NCBI GenBank assembly: GCA_031258055.1
Contig: JAIRNM010000107.1
Location: 1-5,400, forward strand
Length of the DNA: 5,400 nt
Source: Bifidobacteriaceae bacterium
Lineage (GTDB): Bacteria > Actinomycetota > Actinomycetes > Actinomycetales > WQXJ01
Direction of reading: 5' to 3'
Shown one piece after another: positions 1 through 5,400 of the stretch. The notes under the pieces are model-generated. The model saw nothing but the letters and a program-made list of their open reading frames with translations. It made no database searches and had not been told where the DNA came from. The position numbers were made by a program, and so were the translations under genes. The stretch's first letter is position 1; every line of letters begins with the position of its first letter.

Positions 1-1
1 C

Positions 2-2257
2 TCCGCGCTCTTGGGATCTGGCAAGCGCCGTGTCCTGGCCCTGGTTTTACTCATCGCCGGGCTGGCCCTGGCAGCGGCGGGCGCCCAAGGCTTGGCCTGG
101 GACGGGGCTGAGCTAGTCCAGGCCGCGCGGGCGGGAGAAAGGGTTGAGCTGGTCTTCAGGCTCAACCAGCCGGCCAAGGTGAACGCTTCGCCTTGGGGCG
201 GTGCCAGTTCGGCTATCGCCACCGGCTTGGCCTGGCGCCAAGGCGCCGAACAAGGCACGGGGGTGCCCGCCAGACTCTATTTGGAGGGAGAAGCGCCGGA
301 GGCGGGGGCGATCATTCGGACGCGGGCCCGGCTGGCATTGAGTGAGCGGACGGACACGGTGCGGGTAGTGGCACACGGCATCGGGCATGCCAGCGCGGCC
401 CGGCCGGACGGCTGGCGCGGGCTGATCTACGACCTGAGGGCGGGCCTGGCGGCGCGGGTCGAGCCGCTGGAGGAAGGGATCGCGCTCGGCGATGTGAGCC
501 GGATTGACGCGGACTTGGACGCCGCCTTGAAGACCACGTCATTGACGCATTTGACGGCTGTGAGCGGGGCTCACGTCGCGATCGTCTTGGGCTGTGTGCT
601 GGGCCTGGCCGCTCTGGCTGGTTTGCCGCGCTGGGCGGTGGCGGTGCTGGCGGCGTGTACTTTGGCCGGTTTCGTCGCCTTGATAGGCCCTGGTCCGTCG
701 GTTCTGCGGGCGGTTCTGATGGGGCTGGTGGCAGTGGCGGGAGCGGCTTTCGGCAAGACCCGGCAGGCGCTCGCCGCGCTGGCGGCGGCGGTGCTCGCCA
801 TCTTGCTGGCCAATCCTTGGCTGGCCCGGTCGTATGGCCTGTTGCTGTCCGCGTTGGCGACGGCCGGTCTGATCGTGTTAGCGCCGCCGTTGGCGCTGGC
901 GCTGGAACGGCGCTGGCCGCGCCTGCCCCGAGCCCTAGCCGAAGGAATTGCCTTGACCGCTTCAGCGCAGCTCTTGTGCGCGCCGGTCATCGCTATGTTC
1001 GCGGGTCAGATATCGCTGACGGCCCTGCCAGCCAACCTGATGGCTGGTCCGGCCGTTCCGGTAGCCACAATCGCAGCCATGCTAGCCCTGGTTCTAGGGC
1101 CAGTTAGCGCGCCTTTGGCGGGTGCGGCAGCGGTAGTCGGCAATGGGGCCGCCTGGTATATCGCGGCGGTGGCGCGCTGGGTGGCCAGTTGGCCCCTAGC
1201 CGCTGTCGCTTGGCCCTCGGGTGTGGGAGGACTGCTCCTGGCCGTGGGTGCCAGCGCTGCCTTGGTCTGGCTCGGCTGGTGGCTCAGCAGGCGGCGCGGT
1301 TGGGTACGTTTGGTAGCTGCGGGCGTTGCCCTGGCCATCTTCATCGCCGCTGGTCCGGCGCGCGCTCCAGTCGGGCGAGTGTTCGGGCGCGGTGCGCCCG
1401 CGGATTGGATCGCGGCAGTTTGTGACGTGGGCCAAGGGACGGCGGTGGCGATTCGGGCCGGTCCGGCCGCGGCCGTCCTGATTGACGCCGGGCCGTCGGA
1501 CGGCGGCGTTGGTGAATGCCTTGACCAACTAAGCGTCCGGCGTCTTGAGGCGGTCGTGTTGACTCATTTCCACACAGATCACGCGGGGGGCCTGGCTGAT
1601 GCCTTGTCCGGCCGTGCCGTGGGCGAAGTGGTCTACGGTCCCATCTGTGGCCAGTCGGAGGTTGCGACAGCTGTTCTGCGGACGGCCCAGGAGGGGGGCG
1701 CCTCGCTCAGGCAAGTGACCGGAACTGACCCGGTGCGGGGTCACGCTGGTCTGACGGACCTAACGGTTTATCCGTCCGCTCTGGCGGTGCTGTGCCCAGA
1801 CAACGCTTCGGGGGTTGAGGATTCGGCCGCCAACGACGCGGGCCTAGCGGTGCTGGCCGAATCAGGCGGCGTGCCCATCTGGGCCTTGGGGGACCTGGAA
1901 GAGGCGGGTCAATCGGCTTTGCTGGCGGCCTTGCGCCGAGACGGCGCCGGGTCGGGGCAGGCTGGTCAGGGGCAGGCAGGCCAGGGGCAGGCAGGTTCGG
2001 CCGGGATTGGTTCGAGCGACATGCTCTACCCAGGGGCGGGCGGCTTGGTGGTGGTAGCCCATCACGGTTCAGCCAGTCAATCTGAGCGGTTAGCGCGGGC
2101 GCTGGCGCCCAGAATTGCCGTCATGAGCGCCGGTCGGGACAATCCCTATGGCCATCCCCGCCGCGAGACACTTGATCTGTATGGTTCTCTGGCCACGGTC
2201 AAGCGAACCGACCAGGACGGCCTGATTGCTCTGACCGCGCAGGATCTTGGCGGCTAG
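2..2257 (+). CDS. comEC: ComEC/Rec2-family DNA internalization protein, 5' end outside window
   Basis: This is the inner-membrane channel that carries single-stranded DNA into the cell during natural transformation. Residues below are numbered from the TTG at 11. One hydrophobic helix (about 8-24) precedes a soluble region (about 30-150) at the usual OB-fold/DUF4131 position. The Competence domain follows, with the signature SLTHLTAVSGAHVAI at about 177-191 and some eight or more hydrophobic segments up to about 450. The C-terminal metallo-beta-lactamase-fold domain starts at DVGQG (472-476) and keeps THFHTDH (518-524), ALGD, HHGS (684-687) and YGHP (713-716), so the metal-binding set looks intact. 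The frame is open to the left edge, no ribosome binding site precedes the TTG, and family members usually have extra N-terminal helices. The true start is therefore probably upstream. A glycine/glutamine repeat lies at 647-661. The family is certain; competence itself cannot be shown here. Confidence 0.95.
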   Translation, partial: SALLGSGKRRVLALVLLIAGLALAAAGAQGLAWDGAELVQAARAGERVELVFRLNQPAKVNASPWGGASSAIATGLAWRQGAEQGTGVPARLYLEGEAPEAGAIIRTRARLALSERTDTVRVVAHGIGHASAARPDGWRGLIYDLRAGLAARVEPLEEGIALGDVSRIDADLDAALKTTSLTHLTAVSGAHVAIVLGCVLGLAALAGLPRWAVAVLAACTLAGFVALIGPGPSVLRAVLMGLVAVAGAAFGKTRQALAALAAAVLAILLANPWLARSYGLLLSALATAGLIVLAPPLALALERRWPRLPRALAEGIALTASAQLLCAPVIAMFAGQISLTALPANLMAGPAVPVATIAAMLALVLGPVSAPLAGAAAVVGNGAAWYIAAVARWVASWPLAAVAWPSGVGGLLLAVGASAALVWLGWWLSRRRGWVRLVAAGVALAIFIAAGPARAPVGRVFGRGAPADWIAAVCDVGQGTAVAIRAGPAAAVLIDAGPSDGGVGECLDQLSVRRLEAVVLTHFHTDHAGGLADALSGRAVGEVVYGPICGQSEVATAVLRTAQEGGASLRQVTGTDPVRGHAGLTDLTVYPSALAVLCPDNASGVEDSAANDAGLAVLAESGGVPIWALGDLEEAGQSALLAALRRDGAGSGQAGQGQAGQGQAGSAGIGSSDMLYPGAGGLVVVAHHGSASQSERLARALAPRIAVMSAGRDNPYGHPRRETLDLYGSLATVKRTDQDGLIALTAQDLGG
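1949..1993 (+). repeat. Three 15-bp tandem repeats inside comEC (GQGQA)
   Basis: Three in-frame 15-bp units encode GSGQA, GQGQA and GQGQA (residues about 647-661 of ComEC). The last two differ at one base (GGT versus GGC in the first codon). They lie between the ALGD strand and the HHGS strand of the metallo-beta-lactamase-fold domain, where a flexible surface loop would tolerate length changes. The near-identical codons suggest recent slippage expansion. Confidence 0.8.
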
Positions 2258-2314
2258 CCGTCCGCTGCTCGACCACTAGCGGCGCCCGATGACAGCCTTT
2301 CCAGACGCTGCGTC

Positions 2315-2375
2315 CCGAGAAATTCTCGGAACACATTCATAGAATTTCTCGGAACGCATTCGGAGAATTTCTCGG
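2315..2375. repeat. Three palindrome-like 15-bp boxes at 23-bp period
   Basis: Box 1 (2315-2329) is CCGAGAAATTCTCGG, a perfect odd palindrome with 7-bp arms around one base. Box 2 (2338-2352) is CATAGAATTTCTCGG and box 3 (2361-2375) is CGGAGAATTTCTCGG. Both keep the right arm TTCTCGG and degenerate in the left arm. The boxes start exactly 23 bp apart, and the two 8-bp linkers are nearly identical (AACACATT and AACGCATT). The block is AT-richer than its surroundings and lies between the comEC stop and a short ATPase-tail frame. It resembles a cluster of binding sites for a dimeric DNA-binding protein, placed about two helical turns apart. The binding protein and the regulated gene are unknown, and an operator role is inference. 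Confidence 0.7.
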
Positions 2376-2392
2376 CATGCCCTAGGAAGTCC

Positions 2393-2593
2393 TTGCCGAG
2401 CATCACGCACGGGGTGGGCTCGTTCCGGTCGCGGCCTGCGAACCAACTCGACGCCGCCGCCCGGCAACTCACGGCAATCGCGGCCCGAATGACCAGCGAT
2501 CCCGAGTTTCTAGCCCTGGTTACCGCTGGCGGTCCGACTTACACCCGGCCGGACGGAGTCCATGTCGTATCGGTCACCAAACTCGGCCCGTGA
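2393..2593 (+). pseudogene. Orphan C-terminal tail of a DUF4143-type AAA ATPase (remnant)
   Basis: A 66-codon frame ends in TYTRPDGVHVVSVTKLGP, preceded by NQLDAAARQLTAIAARM and PEFLALVTAGG. From memory of the family, this order (a helix rich in D-A-A, then 'FLA-V-T', then 'Y-R-DGV-VVP', then a short end) is the typical C-terminus of AAA_14/DUF4143 ATP-binding proteins, which are normally about 400 residues. The Walker A/B ATPase domain and most of the DUF4143 domain are absent, so this is most likely a leftover 3' end. A TTG at 2393 has an AGGA five bases upstream (2384-2387), so a short peptide could be translated. The frame is also open back to the comEC stop, but that stretch shows no ATPase similarity. 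The family call is moderate; a real small protein is the alternative. Confidence 0.5.
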
Positions 2594-2668
2594 CAGGCTC
2601 AGATGGCCGTATAACACTCTCGCAAGCATCCCGCCTGATGGCACCGCTGGTGTGGTGTTGTTATCGCG
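2594..2668. other. Short convergent intergenic gap, nothing recognised
   Basis: This gap separates the plus-strand ATPase-tail frame from the stop of the minus-strand transporter. It holds only a weak CACC-GCT-GGTG hairpin (2642-2652) with no T-run, so I cannot support a terminator although the genes converge here. Confidence 0.4.
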
Positions 2669-3934
2669 CTACGGCTGTGATGGCGTTCGGGCTACCTGGT
2701 CTTCGACGTAGGTTTGGCGGCTGGCGAGCAGGCCGCCCGCTAGGCCGAGCGGCATCGTGCAAATGAGCAGTATGAAGGGCCAGTGCCAGCTACCGCTGAA
2801 GGCCTGAAGCTGGCCGAACGCGAAGGTGGCGGCGGCGGCGACGGTGTAGGCGATCGCCTGGGCCAAGCCGGAGACGGTGAGCACTGTTTGGGAGGTGCGG
2901 GTGCGCAGATTCATCAAAGTGATGGCGCAGGCGTAGTTGCCGTCGCCGATCCGGGTTAGGGCGATCCACCAGGCCGTGCCGTGCAGCGGCCACAGCCAGA
3001 GCCCAACTAAGCCGACGGTCCAGCTCAGATACATGGTCACGATCAAGAGCCAGGGGCGCCGCAGCCGGATGGTCAGGGCGGGAACCACCATGGCCGGGAG
3101 CAGCGACCCAGCGGTGAAGATGGTTAGCCAGACGGCGCCTCGATGGGCGCTGGCGCCGGCGTCGGTCATGATGCGCGGCAGCCAACCGATCAAAGCGTAG
3201 GCGGCGGCAGAGTTGCAGATCAGTAGGCCGGTGATTCCCCAAAACACGTATGACGTAGTCACTTTGATGGGCCCCAGCCTTGGTCGGGCGGTCTTCTTGC
3301 CGCGCTGGCGCCGACTCAGGCGGTAGGGCTGGACAAACCAGGGCAGGGCCGCCAGAGCGGCGCCGACCGCCCAGATTCCGGCTGCCCAGCGCCATCCCAC
3401 TTGGTCCGCCAGCGGCACGGCGATGGCCGGGGGAAGCGCTTGTCCGGCCACCAAGAACAGGGTCGATGCCGTCGTCATCAGCCCTATCCGGTCTGGGAAG
3501 TAGCGCTTGATGAGGGGCGGGACAGCCACGTTGGCGCCACCTAGCCCAGCCATGGCGGCGCCGGTGCCCACCAGAAAGATGAACTCGCTGCTAGTGAGGG
3601 CGCGAAGGCCCATGCCGAGGGCGCCTACAGCCATGGCTCCGGCGATTACTCGTTCCAGCCCCCAACGGCGCCCCAAGAACGGCGCCAACGAGCCGAAGAT
3701 GGCGAACATCAGTGGCGGCGCCGCGGCTATCAGGCTGACGGCGGCGGGGCTGAGCTGAACCTCGGCCTGGATGCGGTCGAGGAGCGGCGGCACCGTAGTG
3801 ACGGCAGCGCGCAAGTTGAGGCCTAGAATGACCAATCCGGCCAGTACGGTCAAGCGCCCGCGCCAGATCGACCGGGCAGGCAACGGGCCTGGCGAAGGCG
3901 AACTGGCGTGACTGGTTTGAGCGTTCTTAGGCAA
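2669..3934 (-). CDS. CynX/NimT-family major facilitator superfamily transporter
   Basis: This is a 421-residue inner-membrane secondary transporter with about 12 predicted helices: six in residues 28-200, a basic cytoplasmic loop (about 202-222, RRQRGKK), then six more to about 403. TM1 carries NLRAAVTTVPPLLDRI (40-55), the hallmark of the CynX (cyanate) / NimT (2-nitroimidazole) branch. The second half has the family's RTRTS-QTVLTVSGLAQAIAY region and ends with a short hydrophilic tail. The length matches the family and no internal break is seen. The start is TTG at 3934; an in-frame TAA lies 15 bases upstream (3950-3952). No ATG or GTG is available between them, and the nearest GGAG is about 17 bases away, so translation may be coupled to the preceding frame. 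The CynX/NimT branch is well supported. The substrate cannot be read from sequence, and cyanate should not be assumed. Confidence 0.9.
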   Translation of the reverse strand: MPKNAQTSHASSPSPGPLPARSIWRGRLTVLAGLVILGLNLRAAVTTVPPLLDRIQAEVQLSPAAVSLIAAAPPLMFAIFGSLAPFLGRRWGLERVIAGAMAVGALGMGLRALTSSEFIFLVGTGAAMAGLGGANVAVPPLIKRYFPDRIGLMTTASTLFLVAGQALPPAIAVPLADQVGWRWAAGIWAVGAALAALPWFVQPYRLSRRQRGKKTARPRLGPIKVTTSYVFWGITGLLICNSAAAYALIGWLPRIMTDAGASAHRGAVWLTIFTAGSLLPAMVVPALTIRLRRPWLLIVTMYLSWTVGLVGLWLWPLHGTAWWIALTRIGDGNYACAITLMNLRTRTSQTVLTVSGLAQAIAYTVAAAATFAFGQLQAFSGSWHWPFILLICTMPLGLAGGLLASRQTYVEDQVARTPSQP

Positions 3935-3949
3935 ATTGACTGAACCAGG

Positions 3950-4174
3950 TTACTCCGACTGGCGCCAGCGACGTTCCTTGGCAGCAGCCCTGAGCGGGGA
4001 GTCTGGGTCAGGCGGGACCGCGCTCTTCCCGTCCCGCCGGACGGCTTCTTGATGGAACCGACCGGCGGCGTTGTGGTGGTAGCTGTGCGTGGCGTTAGTG
4101 CCCGAGCCGGGTTCATCAGGGCGCCGGGACTGTCTGGCTTCCGACCTAGGATCGGCGGTCGGCTGCGGGGCCAC
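3950..4174 (-). CDS. Unrecognised short basic protein or gene remnant
   Basis: This 74-codon minus-strand frame runs from a GTG at 4174 to a TAA 15 bases before the transporter start. Its second half has coding-like codon use with mostly G/C third positions, and a hydrophilic, Arg/Lys-rich composition containing HHNAAGRFHQEAVRRDG and ending KERRWRQSE. There is no membrane segment, signal peptide or motif I recognise. The first codons overlap the 3' end of the transporter scar in another frame, so the start is doubtful and this may be the 3' remainder of a lost gene. A GGAG just before its stop could help initiate the downstream transporter. I assign no function. Confidence 0.3.
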   Translation of the reverse strand: MAPQPTADPRSEARQSRRPDEPGSGTNATHSYHHNAAGRFHQEAVRRDGKSAVPPDPDSPLRAAAKERRWRQSE

Positions 4175-4283
4175 CCGCTAGGCCGCGCGGCATAGAGCAG
4201 ATGAGCGCCTGAATGGCCAGCACAAGTTGGGGCCAGGATGATCAACCTGGCCGGGACGGTCAGGCGTCCGCGCCAGTCGGCCT
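4150..4283 (-). pseudogene. Internally deleted second CynX/NimT-like transporter gene (scar)
   Basis: This stretch repeats both ends of the neighbouring transporter gene. Bases 4223-4278 align with 3812-3868 (its 5' part): excluding one missing base, I count about 45 of 54 matches. Translated on the minus strand they give WRGRLTV followed by a diverged helix start, as at residues 24-30 of the intact protein. Bases about 4161-4220 align with about 2720-2784 (its 3' part, encoding WPFILLICTMPLGLAGG), with a few 1-2 base gaps. The two pieces abut at about 4220/4221, so roughly 1 kb that is present in the intact gene is missing. The gaps also break the frame: the 3' piece reads LAGGPAADRRS and then stops. 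The scar lies in the same orientation just upstream of the intact gene, which suggests a former tandem pair of related transporters. It is not functional. Confidence 0.8.
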
Positions 4284-4307
4284 AGCCGCGAGAATGGCGG
4301 TTGGTGT

Positions 4308-5336
4308 CTATGCCTGGGCGCGAGCCGCGGCATTTGTTCCGGCGACCCGGCCAGTGCCGAGCGACACTCCCTGGCAGGAACCAGGAAGTGCAAGGCCATA
4401 GGTTTCGCCTTGATAGCCTCCGCATTCTGAGCCAACGGCGTAGAGGCCGGGGATGACTACTCCGTCCTCGTTGATGACCTCGTTGTTCGGGTTGACATGG
4501 ATACCGCCATACATGTTGATGCAGTTTTGCTTGATTCGGAAGCCATAGAACGGTGCGGTCCCCACTGGTACAAGAAAGGCCGGATCCTTATGGAACTCCG
4601 CGTCGTTGCCCGATGACGCATAACCGTTGTATTCGTCGATCGTGCCCTTTAGTGTCGCGGCATCGACATCGAAGAAGCTCGCCAACTCATCAATGGTGTC
4701 GGCCTTGCACACGCCCGGGTTATTAGAGTCCAGTTCCCGTTGGAGTTCGTCTGACAGGTCTGACAGCTTGGTACCGGCGAAAATATACATGGCCCATCCG
4801 ACAAGGCACCCCTCATTGACTAGACGATCGAAGGATTCTTGATCGAAAACAGAATAGGCGCGCACTTGCGATTCGACGCAGTTGTTCGGGAAGGTGTATG
4901 CCTGCGAGAGACCCTCGTTTGCGAACCGCTCGCCCCGCTGGTTGAACCACAAGTTGGTTGGCTCCATGGCTCCTGCAACCGCCAACTGTGAGCTAAACGG
5001 TGCCAGCGGCTCTACCGTCAGCCCGATCGAGGGCATCATAAGCCGGAAGCATTCTCCCATTCCCGCTTCGGTTGCCATGCGGATGCCGTCGCCTTCGATC
5101 CCCGGAGCGCCGGTGTAACGGACCTTTTCGGGGGTGCGCACGGTGTAGCGGGCCAATAGGTCGGAGTTGGCGCCAGCTGAGCCGGTCGCGAGAATAACAG
5201 CCTTGGCCCTGACGTGCAGTATGGTGCCGGAGGCTTCCGCCTGCACCCCAACAACAGTTCCGTCCTCAACCAGTAGATGTTGCGCCGCAGTTGACTTGAG
5301 TATATCCATTCCTAGCTCGTTAGCCTTCGCTTCCAT
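4308..5336 (-). CDS. FAD_binding_2 flavoprotein (fumarate reductase flavoprotein-like), N-terminus missing
   Basis: This is the C-terminal two thirds of an FAD-dependent oxidoreductase of the fumarate reductase/succinate dehydrogenase flavoprotein superfamily. Residues are numbered from the ATG at 5336. Family marks are AKAVILATGSAGANSDLL (44-61), EGDGIRMATEAG (81-92), NQRGERFANE (132-141), EYNGYASSGNDAEFHKDP (235-252), APFYGFRI (261-268) and the FAD-binding C-terminus IPGLYAVGSECGGYQGETYG (295-314), ending GTGRVAGTNAAA. The N-terminal dinucleotide-binding fold (GxGxxG) is absent. Family-like codons continue upstream of the ATG (HHIYTDYRGRTAIAA) to a TAG at 5385-5387, so the ATG is not the natural start and the gene may be interrupted. 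Side chains expected for fumarate chemistry are not found, which points to another substrate. Sampled GC is about 57%, well below the neighbours, suggesting a different origin. The family is firm; the substrate is unknown. Confidence 0.85.
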   Translation of the reverse strand: MEAKANELGMDILKSTAAQHLLVEDGTVVGVQAEASGTILHVRAKAVILATGSAGANSDLLARYTVRTPEKVRYTGAPGIEGDGIRMATEAGMGECFRLMMPSIGLTVEPLAPFSSQLAVAGAMEPTNLWFNQRGERFANEGLSQAYTFPNNCVESQVRAYSVFDQESFDRLVNEGCLVGWAMYIFAGTKLSDLSDELQRELDSNNPGVCKADTIDELASFFDVDAATLKGTIDEYNGYASSGNDAEFHKDPAFLVPVGTAPFYGFRIKQNCINMYGGIHVNPNNEVINEDGVVIPGLYAVGSECGGYQGETYGLALPGSCQGVSLGTGRVAGTNAAARAQA

Positions 5337-5384
5337 CGCCGCTATGGCTGTCCGCCCGCGATAGTCCGTGTAGATATGGTGTAA

Positions 5385-5387
5385 CTA
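5385..5387 (-). other. In-frame TAG interrupting the flavoprotein reading frame
   Basis: On the minus strand the flavoprotein frame reads KTPE, TAG, then LHHIYTDYRGRTAIAAM, continuing into the ORF that starts at 5336. The H-H-I-Y-T-D-Y stretch matches what the family carries just before the helix that precedes the second FAD-domain strand, so the true gene should extend through this point. One transition from CAG (Gln) would create the stop. Only four codons lie beyond it in the window, so the continuation cannot be confirmed here. Confidence 0.55.
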
Positions 5388-5400
5388 TTCAGGGGTTTTC

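Noticed and set aside
571..990. 139-codon open frame antisense to comEC
   Set aside because: It lies wholly within the strongly conserved Competence domain. Its low-complexity Ala/Arg/Ser composition is typical of a shadow frame in high-GC DNA.
2262..2282. Rho-independent terminator after comEC (CCGCT...AGCGG)
   Set aside because: The stem is only 5 bp with a long loop and no T-run follows.
2340..2345. Promoter -10 element TAGAAT inside the palindromic block
   Set aside because: No -35-like hexamer stands at a suitable distance, and the bases are explained by the repeat unit.
2315..2375. CRISPR-like array
   Set aside because: There are only three boxes with 8-bp near-identical linkers. CRISPR spacers are longer and unique, and no cas gene is present.
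2790..3395. 201-codon frame overlapping the transporter on the same strand
   Set aside because: Its Arg/His/Pro-rich composition without motifs indicates a frame-shifted shadow of the transporter gene, whose own frame has clear family signatures.
4213..4435. Possible small genes on both strands around the flavoprotein 3' end
   Set aside because: They overlap the flavoprotein C-terminus and the transporter scar, which explain the sequence. The frames show no motif of their own.
2669..5336. Transposon or insertion sequence as the cause of the decay
   Set aside because: No transposase fragment, terminal inverted repeats or target-site duplication could be identified. Simple deletions explain the remnants.
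5385..5387. Pyrrolysine or programmed readthrough at the TAG
   Set aside because: The flavoprotein family is not known to contain pyrrolysine, nothing nearby suggests recoding, and other genes here (comEC, the transporter, this flavoprotein) end in TAG. A nonsense mutation or truncation is simpler.

Overview
The window looks like chromosomal DNA of a high-GC Gram-positive bacterium, most likely an actinomycete. The support is a sampled GC of about 75-78% in parts of the two best preserved genes, frequent TTG/GTG-type starts, and an actinobacterial-style ComEC. No rRNA, tRNA or other taxonomic marker is present, so this placement is an inference.

Layout. (1) Bases 2-2257 (+) hold most of a ComEC/Rec2-type DNA-uptake channel with an intact C-terminal metallo-beta-lactamase-fold domain; its 5' end lies outside the window. 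(2) Bases 2258-2668 contain no full-size gene. They hold three 15-bp palindrome-like boxes at an exact 23-bp period (2315-2375), then a 66-codon frame (2393-2593, +) that reads like the orphan C-terminus of a DUF4143-type AAA ATPase. (3) Bases 2669-3934 (-) encode an apparently intact 12-helix major facilitator of the CynX/NimT type. (4) Bases 3935-4307 are a decayed stretch: an unrecognised short minus-strand frame (3950-4174), and a scar of a second CynX/NimT-like gene (about 4150-4283) in which a piece of the 5' end is joined directly to a piece of the 3' end, with roughly 1 kb missing between them. (5) Bases 4308 to the right edge (-) hold the C-terminal two thirds of an FAD_binding_2 flavoprotein (fumarate-reductase/succinate-dehydrogenase flavoprotein superfamily), of clearly lower GC. 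Its family similarity continues upstream of the only ATG and runs into an in-frame TAG at 5385-5387, so it may be a broken gene.

Function. ComEC stands alone as a competence component. The minus-strand genes (flavoprotein, dead transporter, short frame, live transporter) are co-oriented and could have been a substrate-import plus flavin-reduction unit, but this rests on adjacency only. The strongest theme is genome decay: one transporter reduced to its two ends, one ATPase reduced to its tail, and possibly a nonsense mutation in the flavoprotein. I see no convincing new multi-gene system. The least explained items are the 23-bp-period palindromic boxes, the deleted transporter copy and the interrupted flavoprotein.
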